From Streptomyces roseolilacinus (GTDB lineage: Bacteria > Actinomycetota > Actinomycetes > Streptomycetales > Streptomycetaceae): 64,000 bases of DNA. The stretch covers positions 34,944 to 98,943 of the forward strand of contig NZ_BMSV01000015.1 in assembly GCF_014649335.1 (NCBI RefSeq), written 5' to 3'. The stretch's first letter is position 1; each line of letters begins with the position of its first letter. The notes under the pieces were generated by a model that searched no databases, had not been told where the DNA came from, and worked only from the letters and a program-made list of their open reading frames with translations. Below are positions 1 through 9,205 of this stretch, one piece after another. A program made the translations under genes and the position numbers.

Positions 1-629
1 AGGGGCGTGACCCCGGACGCGGAGATCGTCTCGGCGGTGGTCAGCAGTTCCTTCCACGTCTTCGGCTCGGACGCGCCGGCGTTGTCGAAGACCGCCGTGT
101 TGTACCAGATCAGCGACTTGTTGGCGGTCTTGAAGTACACGCCGTACTGCGTGCCGTCCACGGCGCCGAGGTCCTGCCAGCCCCGGGAGTAGTTCTTGGC
201 CAGCTGCGCCTTCGTCTCGGCGCCCGCCGGCTTCGCCCACTTCCGCTCGACGGCCTGCCGGAGCGCGCCGACCTGCTGGAGCATCGCCACGTCGGGCGGC
301 GAACCGCCGGCGATCTTCGTGCCGATGTAGTTGAGCATCGCGTCCTGCGTCGGCACGTACGAGACGCGCGCACCGGTGCGCTTCTCGAACTCCTTCAGGA
401 CCTTGGTGAACGCCTCCTGCTCCGGCCCCGTCCACACGGCCACCACCTGGAGGCGCTGCCCGTCCAGCTTCGGTAACCGGACGGTCTGCGTGGTGCCCTC
501 GCCGCCCGCGTCCCCGCCGGAGCCGCCCTCGTCACCGCCGTCGCCGCCGCAGCCGGCGACGGCGAGCGCCAGGGCCCCGGCGGCCGCGAGGGCCACGACG
601 GTCCGGCGTTTGCGCGCAGTTGTACGCAT
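1..629 (-). CDS. ABC transporter substrate-binding lipoprotein (sugar type), 3' part missing
   Basis: The gene reads leftwards and leaves the window, so only about 209 N-terminal residues are present. It starts MRTTARKRRTVVALAAAG, a basic n-region followed by a hydrophobic core and the lipobox AVAGC, so it should be a lipid-anchored extracellular protein. An acidic Gly-rich linker follows, then sequence typical of family 1 carbohydrate-binding proteins, such as LQVVAVWTGPEQEAFTKVLK and GSPPDVAMLQQ. It would deliver a sugar or oligosaccharide to a CUT1 permease, whose genes are expected to the left of the window. The ligand cannot be told from this fragment. Confidence 0.88.
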   Translation of the reverse strand, partial: MRTTARKRRTVVALAAAGALALAVAGCGGDGGDEGGSGGDAGGEGTTQTVRLPKLDGQRLQVVAVWTGPEQEAFTKVLKEFEKRTGARVSYVPTQDAMLNYIGTKIAGGSPPDVAMLQQVGALRQAVERKWAKPAGAETKAQLAKNYSRGWQDLGAVDGTQYGVYFKTANKSLIWYNTAVFDNAGASEPKTWKELLTTAETISASGVTP

Positions 630-758
630 CACTGCCCCGTTTCTCCCGTGTGCGTCGTCCCTGTCGTCCCTTTCGCTCTGGTCTACGCCGGGTACCGGGG
701 GGCCGCAATACCGCCTTCCGTCCCTACTCCCCGATCGTGATGGGCTCGTGACGTGCCG

Positions 759-3700
759 TCACCGCACGGGGCCGGCGGTGTCGGACACGGGTACGAGCGG
801 CGGCACGGGCGCCGCGCCGACCGAACGGGCCGCCCGGTCCAGGGCGCTGGCCAGCAGCGCCAGGTCCGTCGGCCCGTTGCCCAGCTCCCGTACGGGCCGG
901 CGGGCCGGCGGGTCGCCCATGCGCTCCCACTCCAGCGGGACGACGGTGGGGCGCAGCGTCGCCGTGCGCGGGATCCGCCCGGTCACGCGGCCCGCCTGGA
1001 ACGGCGTCACCCGCCCGTCGGCACGGCGCACCCGGCCCCGGCCCGGCGCCGGGTCGTCCGGACCCGGCGGCACCGGCGGCGCGTCCAGCACGACCCGTAC
1101 CCGCGCCCGGCGGTCCGGTTCCGAGCCGGCCGTGCGGTCCGGGTGCGCCGTCGCCGCGACCAGGTGGACGCCCAGCCGCTCCCCGTCCCGGGCGACGGCC
1201 TCCAGCGCCCGCACGACCGAACCGGCCGCCGGGCGGCCCGGACTGCCGAGCGCGGGCGCGACCAGCGCGTCCAGGTCGTCGACCAGCACGACGAGGCGGG
1301 GCAGCGGCGGCGGCGCCTCGCCCCTGGCCCGGCCACCGCCCGCGGCGGGCCGCAGGCGCAGCGTGCGGTCGGACGCGGGGTCCGAGTCGCCGCCGCGCTG
1401 CTCCGGGAAGCTCTCGCGGACGCCGCGCTGCTCGGGGACGGTCCGGTCGGCGGGCGGGCCGTCCGGGCGGCCACCGTCGCCGCGCGCGGACCAGTCGGCG
1501 AACCCCTCGTGGCCCAGCAGCTCCGCGCGCCGCTTCAGCTCGGCGCCCAGCGCCTGCGCGAAGGCCCGCATCCGCACCGGGTCGGACGCGACGAGGTGCT
1601 CGGTGACGTGCGGCAGGTCGGTGCACGGGCCGAGGCCGTCGCCCCGCTCGCCGCCCGCGCCGTCCACCAGCAGCAGTCCGAGCCGGTCGGGCCGCGACGC
1701 GGCGGCGAGCGACGCCGCGACGGAGCGCAGCAGCTCCGTACGGCCGCTTCCCGCCGGCCCCTCGACCAGCAGGTGCGGGCCGTCGGCGCCCGTCAGGTCC
1801 ACGCCGACCGGGCCGTGCGGGCCCGCGCCCAGCACCGCCGTGCCGTCCGGGGCGGACGCCCAGCGGGCCATCAGCGACGCGGGCGTGGCCCGCGCCAGCC
1901 CCAGCTCGTCGAGCAGGCGCGAGGACCGGGGCAGCGCCACCGCCGCGGCCCGCCCGTGCGGTTCGGGGCCCTCCGCGCGCAGCGGCGCCAGCGCCCGGGC
2001 GAACCGCTCCGCCCACGCCGGCGACACCGCGTCGACCGTCGCGACCGTGCCGTGGCCCGCCGGGTGGCCGCCCGCCGTCCGCAGCACCCGCAGCGCCGTC
2101 GCCACGTCACCCGTCAGCAGGCCCGCCGCGCCGCACTCCCGGAACGCCGGCGCCGCCGCGCACGCCGCCTCGTACGCCGCCGCGGCCGGGAACACCGCCG
2201 TCGCGGGCGCCGTCTCCGCCAGGCACACCAGGTGGACGCCGGCCGCCGCGCCCGTCTCCGCGAGCCGCGCGGCCGTCCCGCGCAGCGCCGCGGTGCCCGG
2301 GTCGCCGTCGACGACCACCACCGTGTACGGCCCCGGGACGGCTCCCGCCGGGTCCGGCCGGCGGAACCCCTCCGCCCGGGAGGTCCGGGGGAGGTCGGCC
2401 TCCGCCCGGCCGGAGCCGAGCGGCCCGTCGTCCAGCCGCCGGGTCAGCTCCGCCATCCGCGCGGCGGCCTGGTCCTGGTCGTAGGCGAGGAGGAGCCGGC
2501 AGTCCTGGCCGTGCGCGGGGCGGGTGTGCGGCAGCCAGCCGAGCCACGCCCAGTCGCGGCGGCGCTCCTCCACGGGGCGCGACCGGTCGGCGCTGATCAG
2601 CACGATCTCCAGATCCGCCGGGGCGTGCAGGGCGGCCAGCTGGGCGACGACCGAGCGGGCCAGACCCAGGAGCCGGGCGCGCGGCCCGGCCAGGCCCAGC
2701 GACCCGGCCTCGCGCAGCCCGACCGTGACGGGCACGGCCGCGAGGTCGGCCCGGTCCGTCGTGCCGAGCCGCACCGCGAGCGCCTCGGGGTGCCCCGGCG
2801 CCCGCCCCCAGAGCCGCGCGCCGGGCCCGAGGGCGGTCAGCAGCACGGCGGCCGGGTCGGGCCACGCCTCGGTGCCGGGTCCGCGCGGCACGTCGGGCGC
2901 ACCGGTCCCGGTGTCCGCGCCGCCGGCGCCCCGGTCCGCCTGGTCCCCGCGCGCCCCGGCGAGCCGCCGGGCCCAGGCTCCTATCCCGCGCCGCCGGGCA
3001 GGGGGCTCCGGCATGCGGGTGCCCCGGGCCGGGGTGCCCCCGGCGCCGCTCTGGTCGCGTGCCATCCCCTCGTAGGCGCCGGGCCCGGTGGTGCCGGACC
3101 CGCCGTCCGCGAAGCCGTCGTGGGCGTCCCGTGCCCGCTCGTGCGCGGCGGCGCCGGCCGGTGCCGTGCCGGGCCGGGGGTGGGTCCCGCCGTCCGCGAA
3201 GCCGGCGCCGGGCGCGGAGCCGTGCCCCGCCCCGGCCGGGAGGCCCGCGCCGCCCGGGGCCGGGGTGCCGCCCGGGGCCGTGCGGGTGCCGTCCGGGCCC
3301 CCGGCGGGGCCGCCGGGGCGCGCGTGGCCGCCGTCCTCCCCGCCGTCCCGGCCCGGGACGGCGGGGAGGACGACGCGTACGTGGCCCTCGCCGTCGGGGG
3401 CCGTGGGCAGGGGGGCGGCGGCGTCCGCGCCCGCCGACAGGCACAGGGCCGACTCGCCGACCCGCAGCAGCGCCCCCGCGGGCAGGCGGACGGGCCGGGA
3501 GCCGACCGGGCGGCCGTCCAGCGCCGTGCCGTTGGTCGAGCCCAGGTCCGCGACCGTCACGCGGCCGTCCTCGCCGACCGTGACCTCGCAGTGGAGCCGC
3601 GACACGTCGGGGTCGTCCAGCGGCACGTCGGCGTCGGCGGAGCGGCCGACGCGGACGTGCCCGGGGTGCAGCAGGTGCACGCCGCCCGCGTCCGGTCCCG

Positions 3701-4016
3701 CCACCACGTGCAGCCGCGCGACCGCGCCGTCGGGGGCGGCCACGTCGTCCGCGGGCACCTGGAGCGCCAGCACCGCCCCGTCGACCAGGGGTGGCTCGCC
3801 CAGGGCGCAGCGCTGGAGGTCGAGCCGTTCACGCCCGGCGTACAGCACGACGGGGCCCGTGCCCGCCGCGCCGTCGGGTCCCGCCGCGGCGGCGGCGACG
3901 CCGGAGGCCACGGCGGCCAGTGCGGTGCCGGCGGGGGCGGTGACGAGCACGTCGCAGGCGCGCCGCGCGGTCTGCCCGCCGGGCGGCGCCGCGAGGACGG
4001 TCAGCCGGATCTGCAT
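759..4016 (-). CDS. FHA domain FtsK/SpoIIIE-like ATPase
   Basis: A 1085-residue protein. Residues 1-95 look like a ubiquitin-like fold of the kind found on type VII ATPases. An FHA phosphothreonine-binding domain follows at about 103-195 (GRS at 124-126, SRLH at 139-142, STNG at 160-163), then a long Gly/Pro/Ala-rich linker. The C-terminal half is FtsK/SpoIIIE-like, with a P-loop-like LLVEGPAGSGRTELLRSV near residue 755 and a Walker B-like LVVLVDDLDAL near 910. The P-loop has Arg where the catalytic Lys is expected, so ATP hydrolysis is doubtful. It is divergent from two Ser/Thr kinases, which suggests that its FHA domain reads kinase output. I chose the ATG at 4016 because the conserved N-terminus begins there. 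Confidence 0.82.
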   Translation of the reverse strand: MQIRLTVLAAPPGGQTARRACDVLVTAPAGTALAAVASGVAAAAAGPDGAAGTGPVVLYAGRERLDLQRCALGEPPLVDGAVLALQVPADDVAAPDGAVARLHVVAGPDAGGVHLLHPGHVRVGRSADADVPLDDPDVSRLHCEVTVGEDGRVTVADLGSTNGTALDGRPVGSRPVRLPAGALLRVGESALCLSAGADAAAPLPTAPDGEGHVRVVLPAVPGRDGGEDGGHARPGGPAGGPDGTRTAPGGTPAPGGAGLPAGAGHGSAPGAGFADGGTHPRPGTAPAGAAAHERARDAHDGFADGGSGTTGPGAYEGMARDQSGAGGTPARGTRMPEPPARRRGIGAWARRLAGARGDQADRGAGGADTGTGAPDVPRGPGTEAWPDPAAVLLTALGPGARLWGRAPGHPEALAVRLGTTDRADLAAVPVTVGLREAGSLGLAGPRARLLGLARSVVAQLAALHAPADLEIVLISADRSRPVEERRRDWAWLGWLPHTRPAHGQDCRLLLAYDQDQAAARMAELTRRLDDGPLGSGRAEADLPRTSRAEGFRRPDPAGAVPGPYTVVVVDGDPGTAALRGTAARLAETGAAAGVHLVCLAETAPATAVFPAAAAYEAACAAAPAFRECGAAGLLTGDVATALRVLRTAGGHPAGHGTVATVDAVSPAWAERFARALAPLRAEGPEPHGRAAAVALPRSSRLLDELGLARATPASLMARWASAPDGTAVLGAGPHGPVGVDLTGADGPHLLVEGPAGSGRTELLRSVAASLAAASRPDRLGLLLVDGAGGERGDGLGPCTDLPHVTEHLVASDPVRMRAFAQALGAELKRRAELLGHEGFADWSARGDGGRPDGPPADRTVPEQRGVRESFPEQRGGDSDPASDRTLRLRPAAGGGRARGEAPPPLPRLVVLVDDLDALVAPALGSPGRPAAGSVVRALEAVARDGERLGVHLVAATAHPDRTAGSEPDRRARVRVVLDAPPVPPGPDDPAPGRGRVRRADGRVTPFQAGRVTGRIPRTATLRPTVVPLEWERMGDPPARRPVRELGNGPTDLALLASALDRAARSVGAAPVPPLVPVSDTAGPVR

Positions 4017-4419
4017 CGCCGTCAGCGGTCCCTTCTGCGCGACGCGCCGGCAGCGGGGGGACAGGCCCTCGACGTCCCCCCGCCCGTGCGCGGACACGTC
4101 GTCCGGTACAGGTCGGCACGGCCCGTCCCGGGGGCTCCCGACCCCGCGATGCGCCGTGCAGGTGCAATCCTCCCACCTGCCGCCGACACGGCGCCCGCCC
4201 ACCGGCAAAAAACGATCTTGAAATTTCCGGCCCGCCGGGGGAAACGCCGGTTTGCGCCCGCCCTGATCGCATCTGCGCCCCCGCGCAACCGGGCGCCCCG
4301 GCCGTACGTCTTCCCTCACGTCCCACCCGGTGACAAGACGTTCGAAGGAAAATCGAAGGAAGCGGAACGGCACTAGAGTGGGTCGGACGCAAGCTTCGGA
4401 CCACGATCGCAGGGAGCGC
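4017..4419. promoter_or_regulatory. Divergent intergenic region between FHA ATPase and pkaA
   Basis: About 400 bases without a convincing gene. An AT-rich stretch around 4205-4235 stands out from the surrounding GC. A near-consensus -10 hexamer TAGAGT at 4373-4378 lies about 40 bases before the pkaA start. The repeat CGAAGGAA occurs twice between 4341 and 4361 just upstream of it. The -35 for this promoter is not obvious. Confidence 0.4.
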
Positions 4420-6171
4420 ATGACCGTGCGGCCAGTCGGCAGTAAGTACCTGCTCGAGCAGCCGCTCGGACGCGGCGCCACGGGCACCGTCTGGCGTGCC
4501 CGCCAGAGGGAGACGGCGGGCGCCGAGGCGGCCGTGCCGGGCCAGCCCGGCGAGACCGTCGCGATCAAGGTCCTCAAGGAGGAGCTCGCCAACGACGCGG
4601 ACATCGTGATGCGCTTCCTGCGGGAGCGCTCCGTCCTCCTCCGCCTCACCCATCCCAACATCGTCCGCACCCGCGACCTGGTGGTCGAGGGCGACCTCCT
4701 CGCCCTCGTCATGGACCTCGTCGACGGCCCGGACCTGCACCGCTACCTCCGCGAGAACGGCCCCCTGACCCCGGTCGCCGCCGCGCTCCTCACCGCCCAG
4801 ATCGCGGACGCGCTCGCCGCCAGCCACGCCGACGGCGTCGTGCACCGCGACCTCAAGCCGGCGAACGTCCTGCTCGCCGAGCGGGACGGGCGGATGCACC
4901 CGATGCTCACCGACTTCGGCATCGCCCGCCTCGCCGACTCCCCGGGCCTGACCCGCACCCACGAGTTCGTCGGCACGCCCGCGTACGTCGCGCCGGAGTC
5001 CGCCGAGGGCCGCCCGCAGACCTCCGCCGTGGACGTCTACGGCGCCGGCATCATGCTGTACGAGCTGGTCACCGGCCGTCCCCCGTTCGGCGGCGGCACG
5101 GCGCTGGAGGTCCTGCACCGGCACCTCAGCGAGGAGCCCCGCCGCCCGTCCACGGTGCCCGCCCCGCTGTGGACGGTCATCGAGCGCTGCCTCAGCAAGG
5201 ACCCCGGCCGCCGCCCCGGCGCGGAGAACCTGGCCCGCGCGCTGCGCACGGTCGCCGCCGGCATCGGCGTGCACGCGACCGTCGCGGAGATCGAGGCGGC
5301 CGAGGGCGTCGGCGCGCTGCTCGCCCCCGACCCGTCGCCCGCGCCGGTCCCCGACACGCCCGCGCCGGACGTCCCGGGCGCCTCCGACGCCACCCAGGTC
5401 CTCCCGAGCACCGGCCGGGCCGCGCCCTCGTACGACCCGTCGGCCGCCACCAGCGTCCTCCCGCAGACCGGCCCCGGCCCCGGCGGACCGGGCGACACCG
5501 CCGACCCGACCGCGGTCATGCCGCCCGTGCCGGGCCCGGAGGACCCGCACCCCTGGCAGACGCAGCTGCGCGCCGCCCGGGACCGCAACGAGCAGACCCA
5601 GGTCCAGTACCTCGACCCCGCCGACGACCCGCTGCGCCGCCGCCCCCCGCGCCGGCCCCAGCAGCCGCCCCGGCCCCAGCAGCAGCCGCCCCAGTACCGC
5701 CCGCAGCACCAGCAGTACGGGCAGCAGCCCCCGCAGCAGCACGGGCAGCAGCAGTACGGCCAGCAGCCGCCGCCGCAGCAGTACGCCCCGCAGCCGCCCC
5801 AGCCGCAGCAGCAGCCGCGCCGGCAGCACGCCCCGGCGCCGCAGCCCCGGCAGCAGTACGCCCCCCAGCCCCAGGCGCCCCAGCAGCCCCAGCAGCCCCA
5901 GCCGCCGCAGCCCGCGCCCCGCGCCCCGCGTCAGCGCGGCGCCAACCCGATGCGGATCCCCGGCCTGGGCTGCCTCAAGGGCTGCCTGTTCACGATCGTG
6001 CTGTTCGTCGTGGCCGGCTGGCTCATCTGGGAGCTGACCCCGCTCCAGGACTGGATCGCCCAGGGCAAGGGCTACTGGCAGGCCATCGGCGACGCCATCT
6101 CCTCCGTCAGCGACTGGATCTCCCAGCTGGGCAGCGGCACGGAGACCCCGACCGCCCCGCCGCAGCAGTGA
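4420..6171 (+). CDS. pkaA: Membrane-anchored Ser/Thr protein kinase, PkaA type
   Basis: A 583-residue Hanks-type kinase. The kinase domain spans about residues 10-285, with glycine loop LGRGATGTVW, ATP-binding Lys50 in VAIKVLK, HRDLKPANVLL (catalytic Asp144) and DFG at 165-167. All catalytic residues are present. A linker very rich in Pro and Gln (about 385-505) leads to one transmembrane segment (GCLFTIVLFVVAGWLIW) near residue 520, then a short outer tail without PASTA repeats. The ATG at 4420 follows AGGGAG and fits the kinase N-terminus; an in-frame start lies 90 bases upstream. It is followed by a second kinase gene, an arrangement I recall as pkaA-pkaB in S. coelicolor. The symbol rests on that synteny. 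Confidence 0.88.
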   Translation: MTVRPVGSKYLLEQPLGRGATGTVWRARQRETAGAEAAVPGQPGETVAIKVLKEELANDADIVMRFLRERSVLLRLTHPNIVRTRDLVVEGDLLALVMDLVDGPDLHRYLRENGPLTPVAAALLTAQIADALAASHADGVVHRDLKPANVLLAERDGRMHPMLTDFGIARLADSPGLTRTHEFVGTPAYVAPESAEGRPQTSAVDVYGAGIMLYELVTGRPPFGGGTALEVLHRHLSEEPRRPSTVPAPLWTVIERCLSKDPGRRPGAENLARALRTVAAGIGVHATVAEIEAAEGVGALLAPDPSPAPVPDTPAPDVPGASDATQVLPSTGRAAPSYDPSAATSVLPQTGPGPGGPGDTADPTAVMPPVPGPEDPHPWQTQLRAARDRNEQTQVQYLDPADDPLRRRPPRRPQQPPRPQQQPPQYRPQHQQYGQQPPQQHGQQQYGQQPPPQQYAPQPPQPQQQPRRQHAPAPQPRQQYAPQPQAPQQPQQPQPPQPAPRAPRQRGANPMRIPGLGCLKGCLFTIVLFVVAGWLIWELTPLQDWIAQGKGYWQAIGDAISSVSDWISQLGSGTETPTAPPQQ

Positions 6172-6348
6172 GCCCCCGCGCCGGGGCGGCCCCCTCCACC
6201 CCGGCGCACGCGGCGGCCCCGCCCGCCCCGGCGCGCACCGGCGTCGTCGCTTTGTCGACTTCGGAGGGGTGATTTCCGCTCCCGCGTGAATACCGGTGCC
6301 CGCACCCGCGTAACTTGGTCGGGAACGCCAGCCGCTGAGGGAGCAGTC

Positions 6349-7608
6349 TTGGCACGGAAAATCGGCAGCCGGTACACGGCTCACCAGATCCTGGGGCGGG
6401 GCAGCGCCGGCACGGTGTGGCTCGGAGAGGGCCCGGAGGGCCCCGTCGCCATCAAGCTGCTGCGCGAGGACCTCGCCTCGGACCAGGAACTCGTCGGACG
6501 CTTCGTCCAGGAGCGCACCGCCCTGCTCGGGCTCGAACACCCGCGTGTGGTGGCCGTGCGCGACCTGGTCGTCGACGGCAACGACCTGGCCCTGGTCATG
6601 GACCTCGTCCGCGGCACCGACCTGCGCAGCCGCCTCGACCGCGAGCGCCGCCTCGCGCCCGCCGCGGCCGTCGCCATCGTCGCGGACGTCGCCGAGGGCC
6701 TCGCCGCCGCGCACGCCGCCGGGGTCGTCCACCGGGACGTCAAGCCGGAGAACATCCTGCTCGACATGGAGGGCCCGCTCGGCCCGGGCGGCGCCCACCC
6801 CGCCCTGCTCACCGACTTCGGTGTCGCCAAGCTGATTGACACCCCGCGCCGCACCCGCACCAACCGCATCATCGGCACCCCCGACTACCTCGCCCCCGAG
6901 ATCGTCGAGGGCCTGCCGCCGCGCGCCGCCGTCGACATCTACGCGCTCGCGACCGTCCTGTACGAGCTGCTGGCGGGCTTCACCCCGTTCGGCGGCGGAC
7001 ACCCGGGCGCCGTCCTGCGCCGCCACGTCACCGAGACGGTCGTCCCGCTGCCCGGCATCCCGGACGAGCTGTGGCAGCTGATCGTGCAGTGCCTGGCCAA
7101 GGCGCCCGCGTCCCGGCTGCGCGCCTCCGAGCTCGCCGCCCGCCTCCACGACCTGGCGCCGCTCGTCGCGCACATGCCGCCCCTGGACGTGGACGAACCG
7201 GGCGCCGAGCCGTCCTCGGAGCCGTACGAGGACGACCCGTACCCGACGCTCCCGAGCGGCCCGCGCCGCTCCGCCGTCCCGCTGGTCCCGGGCTCCTCCG
7301 CGGACTCCAGCCGCGACACCCACACGTCGATGCGCGTCCCCGGCCCGGACGAGCTGTCCGGCGGCCCCCTGGGCACCGCCCGCGCCCCGCGCGCCCCCGG
7401 CCAGCGCCGCCCCGGCTCGGCCCGCAACAAGCCCTCCGCCGCCCGCAGGCGCCGCCTCGCGCTCTCCGTCGCGGGTGCCGCCCTGGTCGCCGCGGTGGGC
7501 GTGGGCGGCTGGCTCGCGGCGAGCGGCGACGACACCGAGGCACCGCCCCAGGACTCCCGGCAGTCCGCCCCCGAGCCCGTCCCGGACACCGCTCCCGCCC
7601 GGCCCTGA
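6349..7608 (+). CDS. pkaB: Membrane-anchored Ser/Thr protein kinase, PkaB type
   Basis: A 419-residue Hanks-type kinase. I chose the TTG at 6349 because GAGGGAG precedes it at good spacing and the kinase fold begins immediately (ARKIGSRYTAHQILGRGSAG). Lys36 in VAIKLL, HRD at 128-130 with VKPENILL, and DFG at 156-158 show an intact active site. A Pro/Ser/Arg-rich linker leads to one transmembrane helix near residues 365-385 (LALSVAGAALVAAVGVGGWL) and a short acidic extracellular tail. The gene lies 177 bases after pkaA on the same strand. With the FHA protein they could form a phospho-signalling module, which is inference. Confidence 0.87.
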   Translation: MARKIGSRYTAHQILGRGSAGTVWLGEGPEGPVAIKLLREDLASDQELVGRFVQERTALLGLEHPRVVAVRDLVVDGNDLALVMDLVRGTDLRSRLDRERRLAPAAAVAIVADVAEGLAAAHAAGVVHRDVKPENILLDMEGPLGPGGAHPALLTDFGVAKLIDTPRRTRTNRIIGTPDYLAPEIVEGLPPRAAVDIYALATVLYELLAGFTPFGGGHPGAVLRRHVTETVVPLPGIPDELWQLIVQCLAKAPASRLRASELAARLHDLAPLVAHMPPLDVDEPGAEPSSEPYEDDPYPTLPSGPRRSAVPLVPGSSADSSRDTHTSMRVPGPDELSGGPLGTARAPRAPGQRRPGSARNKPSAARRRRLALSVAGAALVAAVGVGGWLAASGDDTEAPPQDSRQSAPEPVPDTAPARP

Positions 7609-7676
7609 CCGCACGCGCGGCCCCCCGGGGAGCGGCCCGCCCGCCCTCGGGGGAGGGGACTGTCGCGGCCAGCCGT

Positions 7677-7689
7677 TACGCTGGACCCG
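7677..7689 (+). promoter_or_regulatory. Leaderless promoter of prfB
   Basis: A -10 hexamer TACGCT at 7677-7682 lies six bases before the GTG start of prfB. This is the spacing expected when transcription begins at the start codon, and no Shine-Dalgarno sequence is seen. Leaderless transcripts are common in Streptomyces. Confidence 0.45.
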
Positions 7690-8801
7690 TGGCAGTCGTC
7701 GACGTATCCGAAGAGCTGAAGTCCCTCACCTCGACCATGGGGTCCATCGAGGCGGTCCTCGACCTCGACAAGATGAGGGCAGACATCGCCGTGCTCGAGG
7801 AGCAGGCGGCCGCGCCGTCCCTGTGGGACGACCCCGAGGCGGCGCAGAAGATCACCAGCAAGCTGTCGCACCTCCAGGCCGAGGTGCGCAAGGCGGAGAC
7901 CCTGCGCGGCCGGATCGACGACCTCGCGGTGCTGTTCGAGCTCGCCGAGGCCGAGGACGACCAGGACACCCTCGCCGAGGCCGAGGCGGAGCTCACCGAG
8001 GTCCGCAAGGCCCTCGACGAGATGGAGGTCCGCACCCTCCTGTCCGGCGAGTACGACGAGCGCGAGGCCCTCGTCACCATCCGCGCCGAGGCCGGCGGCG
8101 TCGACGCCTCCGACTTCGCGGAGCGCCTGCAGCGCATGTACCTCCGCTGGGCCGAGCGGCACGACTACAAGACCGAGATCTACGAGACGTCGTACGCGGA
8201 GGAGGCCGGCATCAAGTCGACCACCTTCGTCGTCCACGCCCCGTACGCGTACGGCACGCTCTCCGTCGAGCAGGGCACGCACCGCCTGGTCCGCATCTCG
8301 CCGTTCGACAACCAGGGCCGCCGCCAGACGTCCTTCGCGGGCGTCGAGGTGCTGCCGGTCGTCGAGCAGACCGACCACATCGAGATCCCGGAGAACGAGC
8401 TCCGCATCGACGTGTACCGGTCCTCCGGCCCCGGCGGCCAGTCCGTCAACACCACGGACTCCGCGGTCCGCATCACCCACATCCCCACCGGTGTGGTCGT
8501 GTCCTGCCAGAACGAGAAGTCGCAGATCCAGAACAAGGCGTCCGCGATGCGCGTCCTGCAGGCCCGCCTCCTGGAGCGCCAGCGCCAGGAGGAGCGCGCC
8601 AGGATGGACGCCCTCAAGGGCGACGGCGGCAGCTCCTGGGGCAACCAGATGCGCTCCTACGTCCTGCACCCGTACCAGATGGTCAAGGACCTGCGCACGG
8701 AGCACGAGGTCGGCAACCCGCAGGCCGTCCTCGACGGTGAGATCGACGCCTTCCTGGAGGCGGGCATCCGCTGGCGCAAGCAGCAGGACCAGGAGAAGTA
8801 G
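7689..8801 (+). CDS. prfB: Peptide chain release factor 2
   Basis: A 370-residue class I release factor that ends translation at UGA and UAA codons. The stop-codon tripeptide SPF is at residues 204-206 (RISPFDNQGRRQTSF), which marks RF2 rather than RF1 (PxT). The catalytic GGQ is at 249-251 in SGPGGQSVNTTDSAVRI. The N-terminal domain is helical and acidic, as in the family. The reading frame is continuous from GTG 7689, so the programmed +1 frameshift known in E. coli prfB is absent. It follows the kinase genes but has its own likely leaderless promoter. Confidence 0.97.
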   Translation: MAVVDVSEELKSLTSTMGSIEAVLDLDKMRADIAVLEEQAAAPSLWDDPEAAQKITSKLSHLQAEVRKAETLRGRIDDLAVLFELAEAEDDQDTLAEAEAELTEVRKALDEMEVRTLLSGEYDEREALVTIRAEAGGVDASDFAERLQRMYLRWAERHDYKTEIYETSYAEEAGIKSTTFVVHAPYAYGTLSVEQGTHRLVRISPFDNQGRRQTSFAGVEVLPVVEQTDHIEIPENELRIDVYRSSGPGGQSVNTTDSAVRITHIPTGVVVSCQNEKSQIQNKASAMRVLQARLLERQRQEERARMDALKGDGGSSWGNQMRSYVLHPYQMVKDLRTEHEVGNPQAVLDGEIDAFLEAGIRWRKQQDQEK

Positions 8802-8811
8802 ACCCACCCCC

Positions 8812-8857
8812 GTACGACCGGCGCCGCCCCCTCCCGGGGCCGGCGCCGTCGTCGTAC
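8812..8857 (+). terminator. Stem-loop terminator after prfB
   Basis: GTACGAC plus CGGCGCC at 8812-8826 pairs with GGCGCC and GTCGTAC at 8841-8857, leaving a three-base bulge. It begins ten bases after the prfB stop. No T-tract follows, as is usual in Streptomyces. Confidence 0.55.
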
Positions 8858-9205
8858 TCCGCCGTGCGGGACCGGGCGCGGGCGGCGGGGCGGTGGCGCG
8901 GGCGGTCGGCGCCGGGCTCCGGGGCCATCGCTTTGTCGACAAGGCAATCGCCCACGTCAGCACGGCTTTTCGCGTTTACGTCACAGATGCATGCCCGCAT
9001 AGCAGGCAAACCGTGATCTTCCAACTCTTACGCGACGCAACGTCCTTGACGCCCCCTCGAAAAGCCGAAAGTCTGGGCCGCGGCATGCGCGGATCCGGGG
9101 CGCGTGTGAACGGGGGCTGGTCCGGCAACGTCACGGCCCCCCTGTCCTGGCCCTGGTGCGGTGCGCTGCTCCACTGACAGAACGGCTACTGGGGGTAGCA
9201 ACTTT
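8858..9205 (+). promoter_or_regulatory. Long upstream region of the LAETG wall-protein gene
   Basis: About 350 bases without a gene. It contains the palindrome TTGTCGACAA (8934-8943) inside a 13-mer TCGCTTTGTCGAC that also occurs at 6247-6259. A TTGACG at 9046-9051 with AAGTCT 17 bases downstream is a weak promoter candidate. The stretch 8965-9065 is AT-richer than its surroundings, which suggests regulated transcription with a leader of 100 bases or more. Confidence 0.35.

Noticed and set aside
753..4376. Very long plus-strand reading frame opposite the FHA ATPase gene
   Set aside because: It is composed of Arg/Ala/Gly/Pro-rich sequence without domains. This is the usual antisense shadow in a genome with GC-biased third positions.
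3829..7614. Long minus-strand reading frame over both kinase genes
   Set aside because: No motif and low-complexity translation, while the plus strand encodes two complete kinases.
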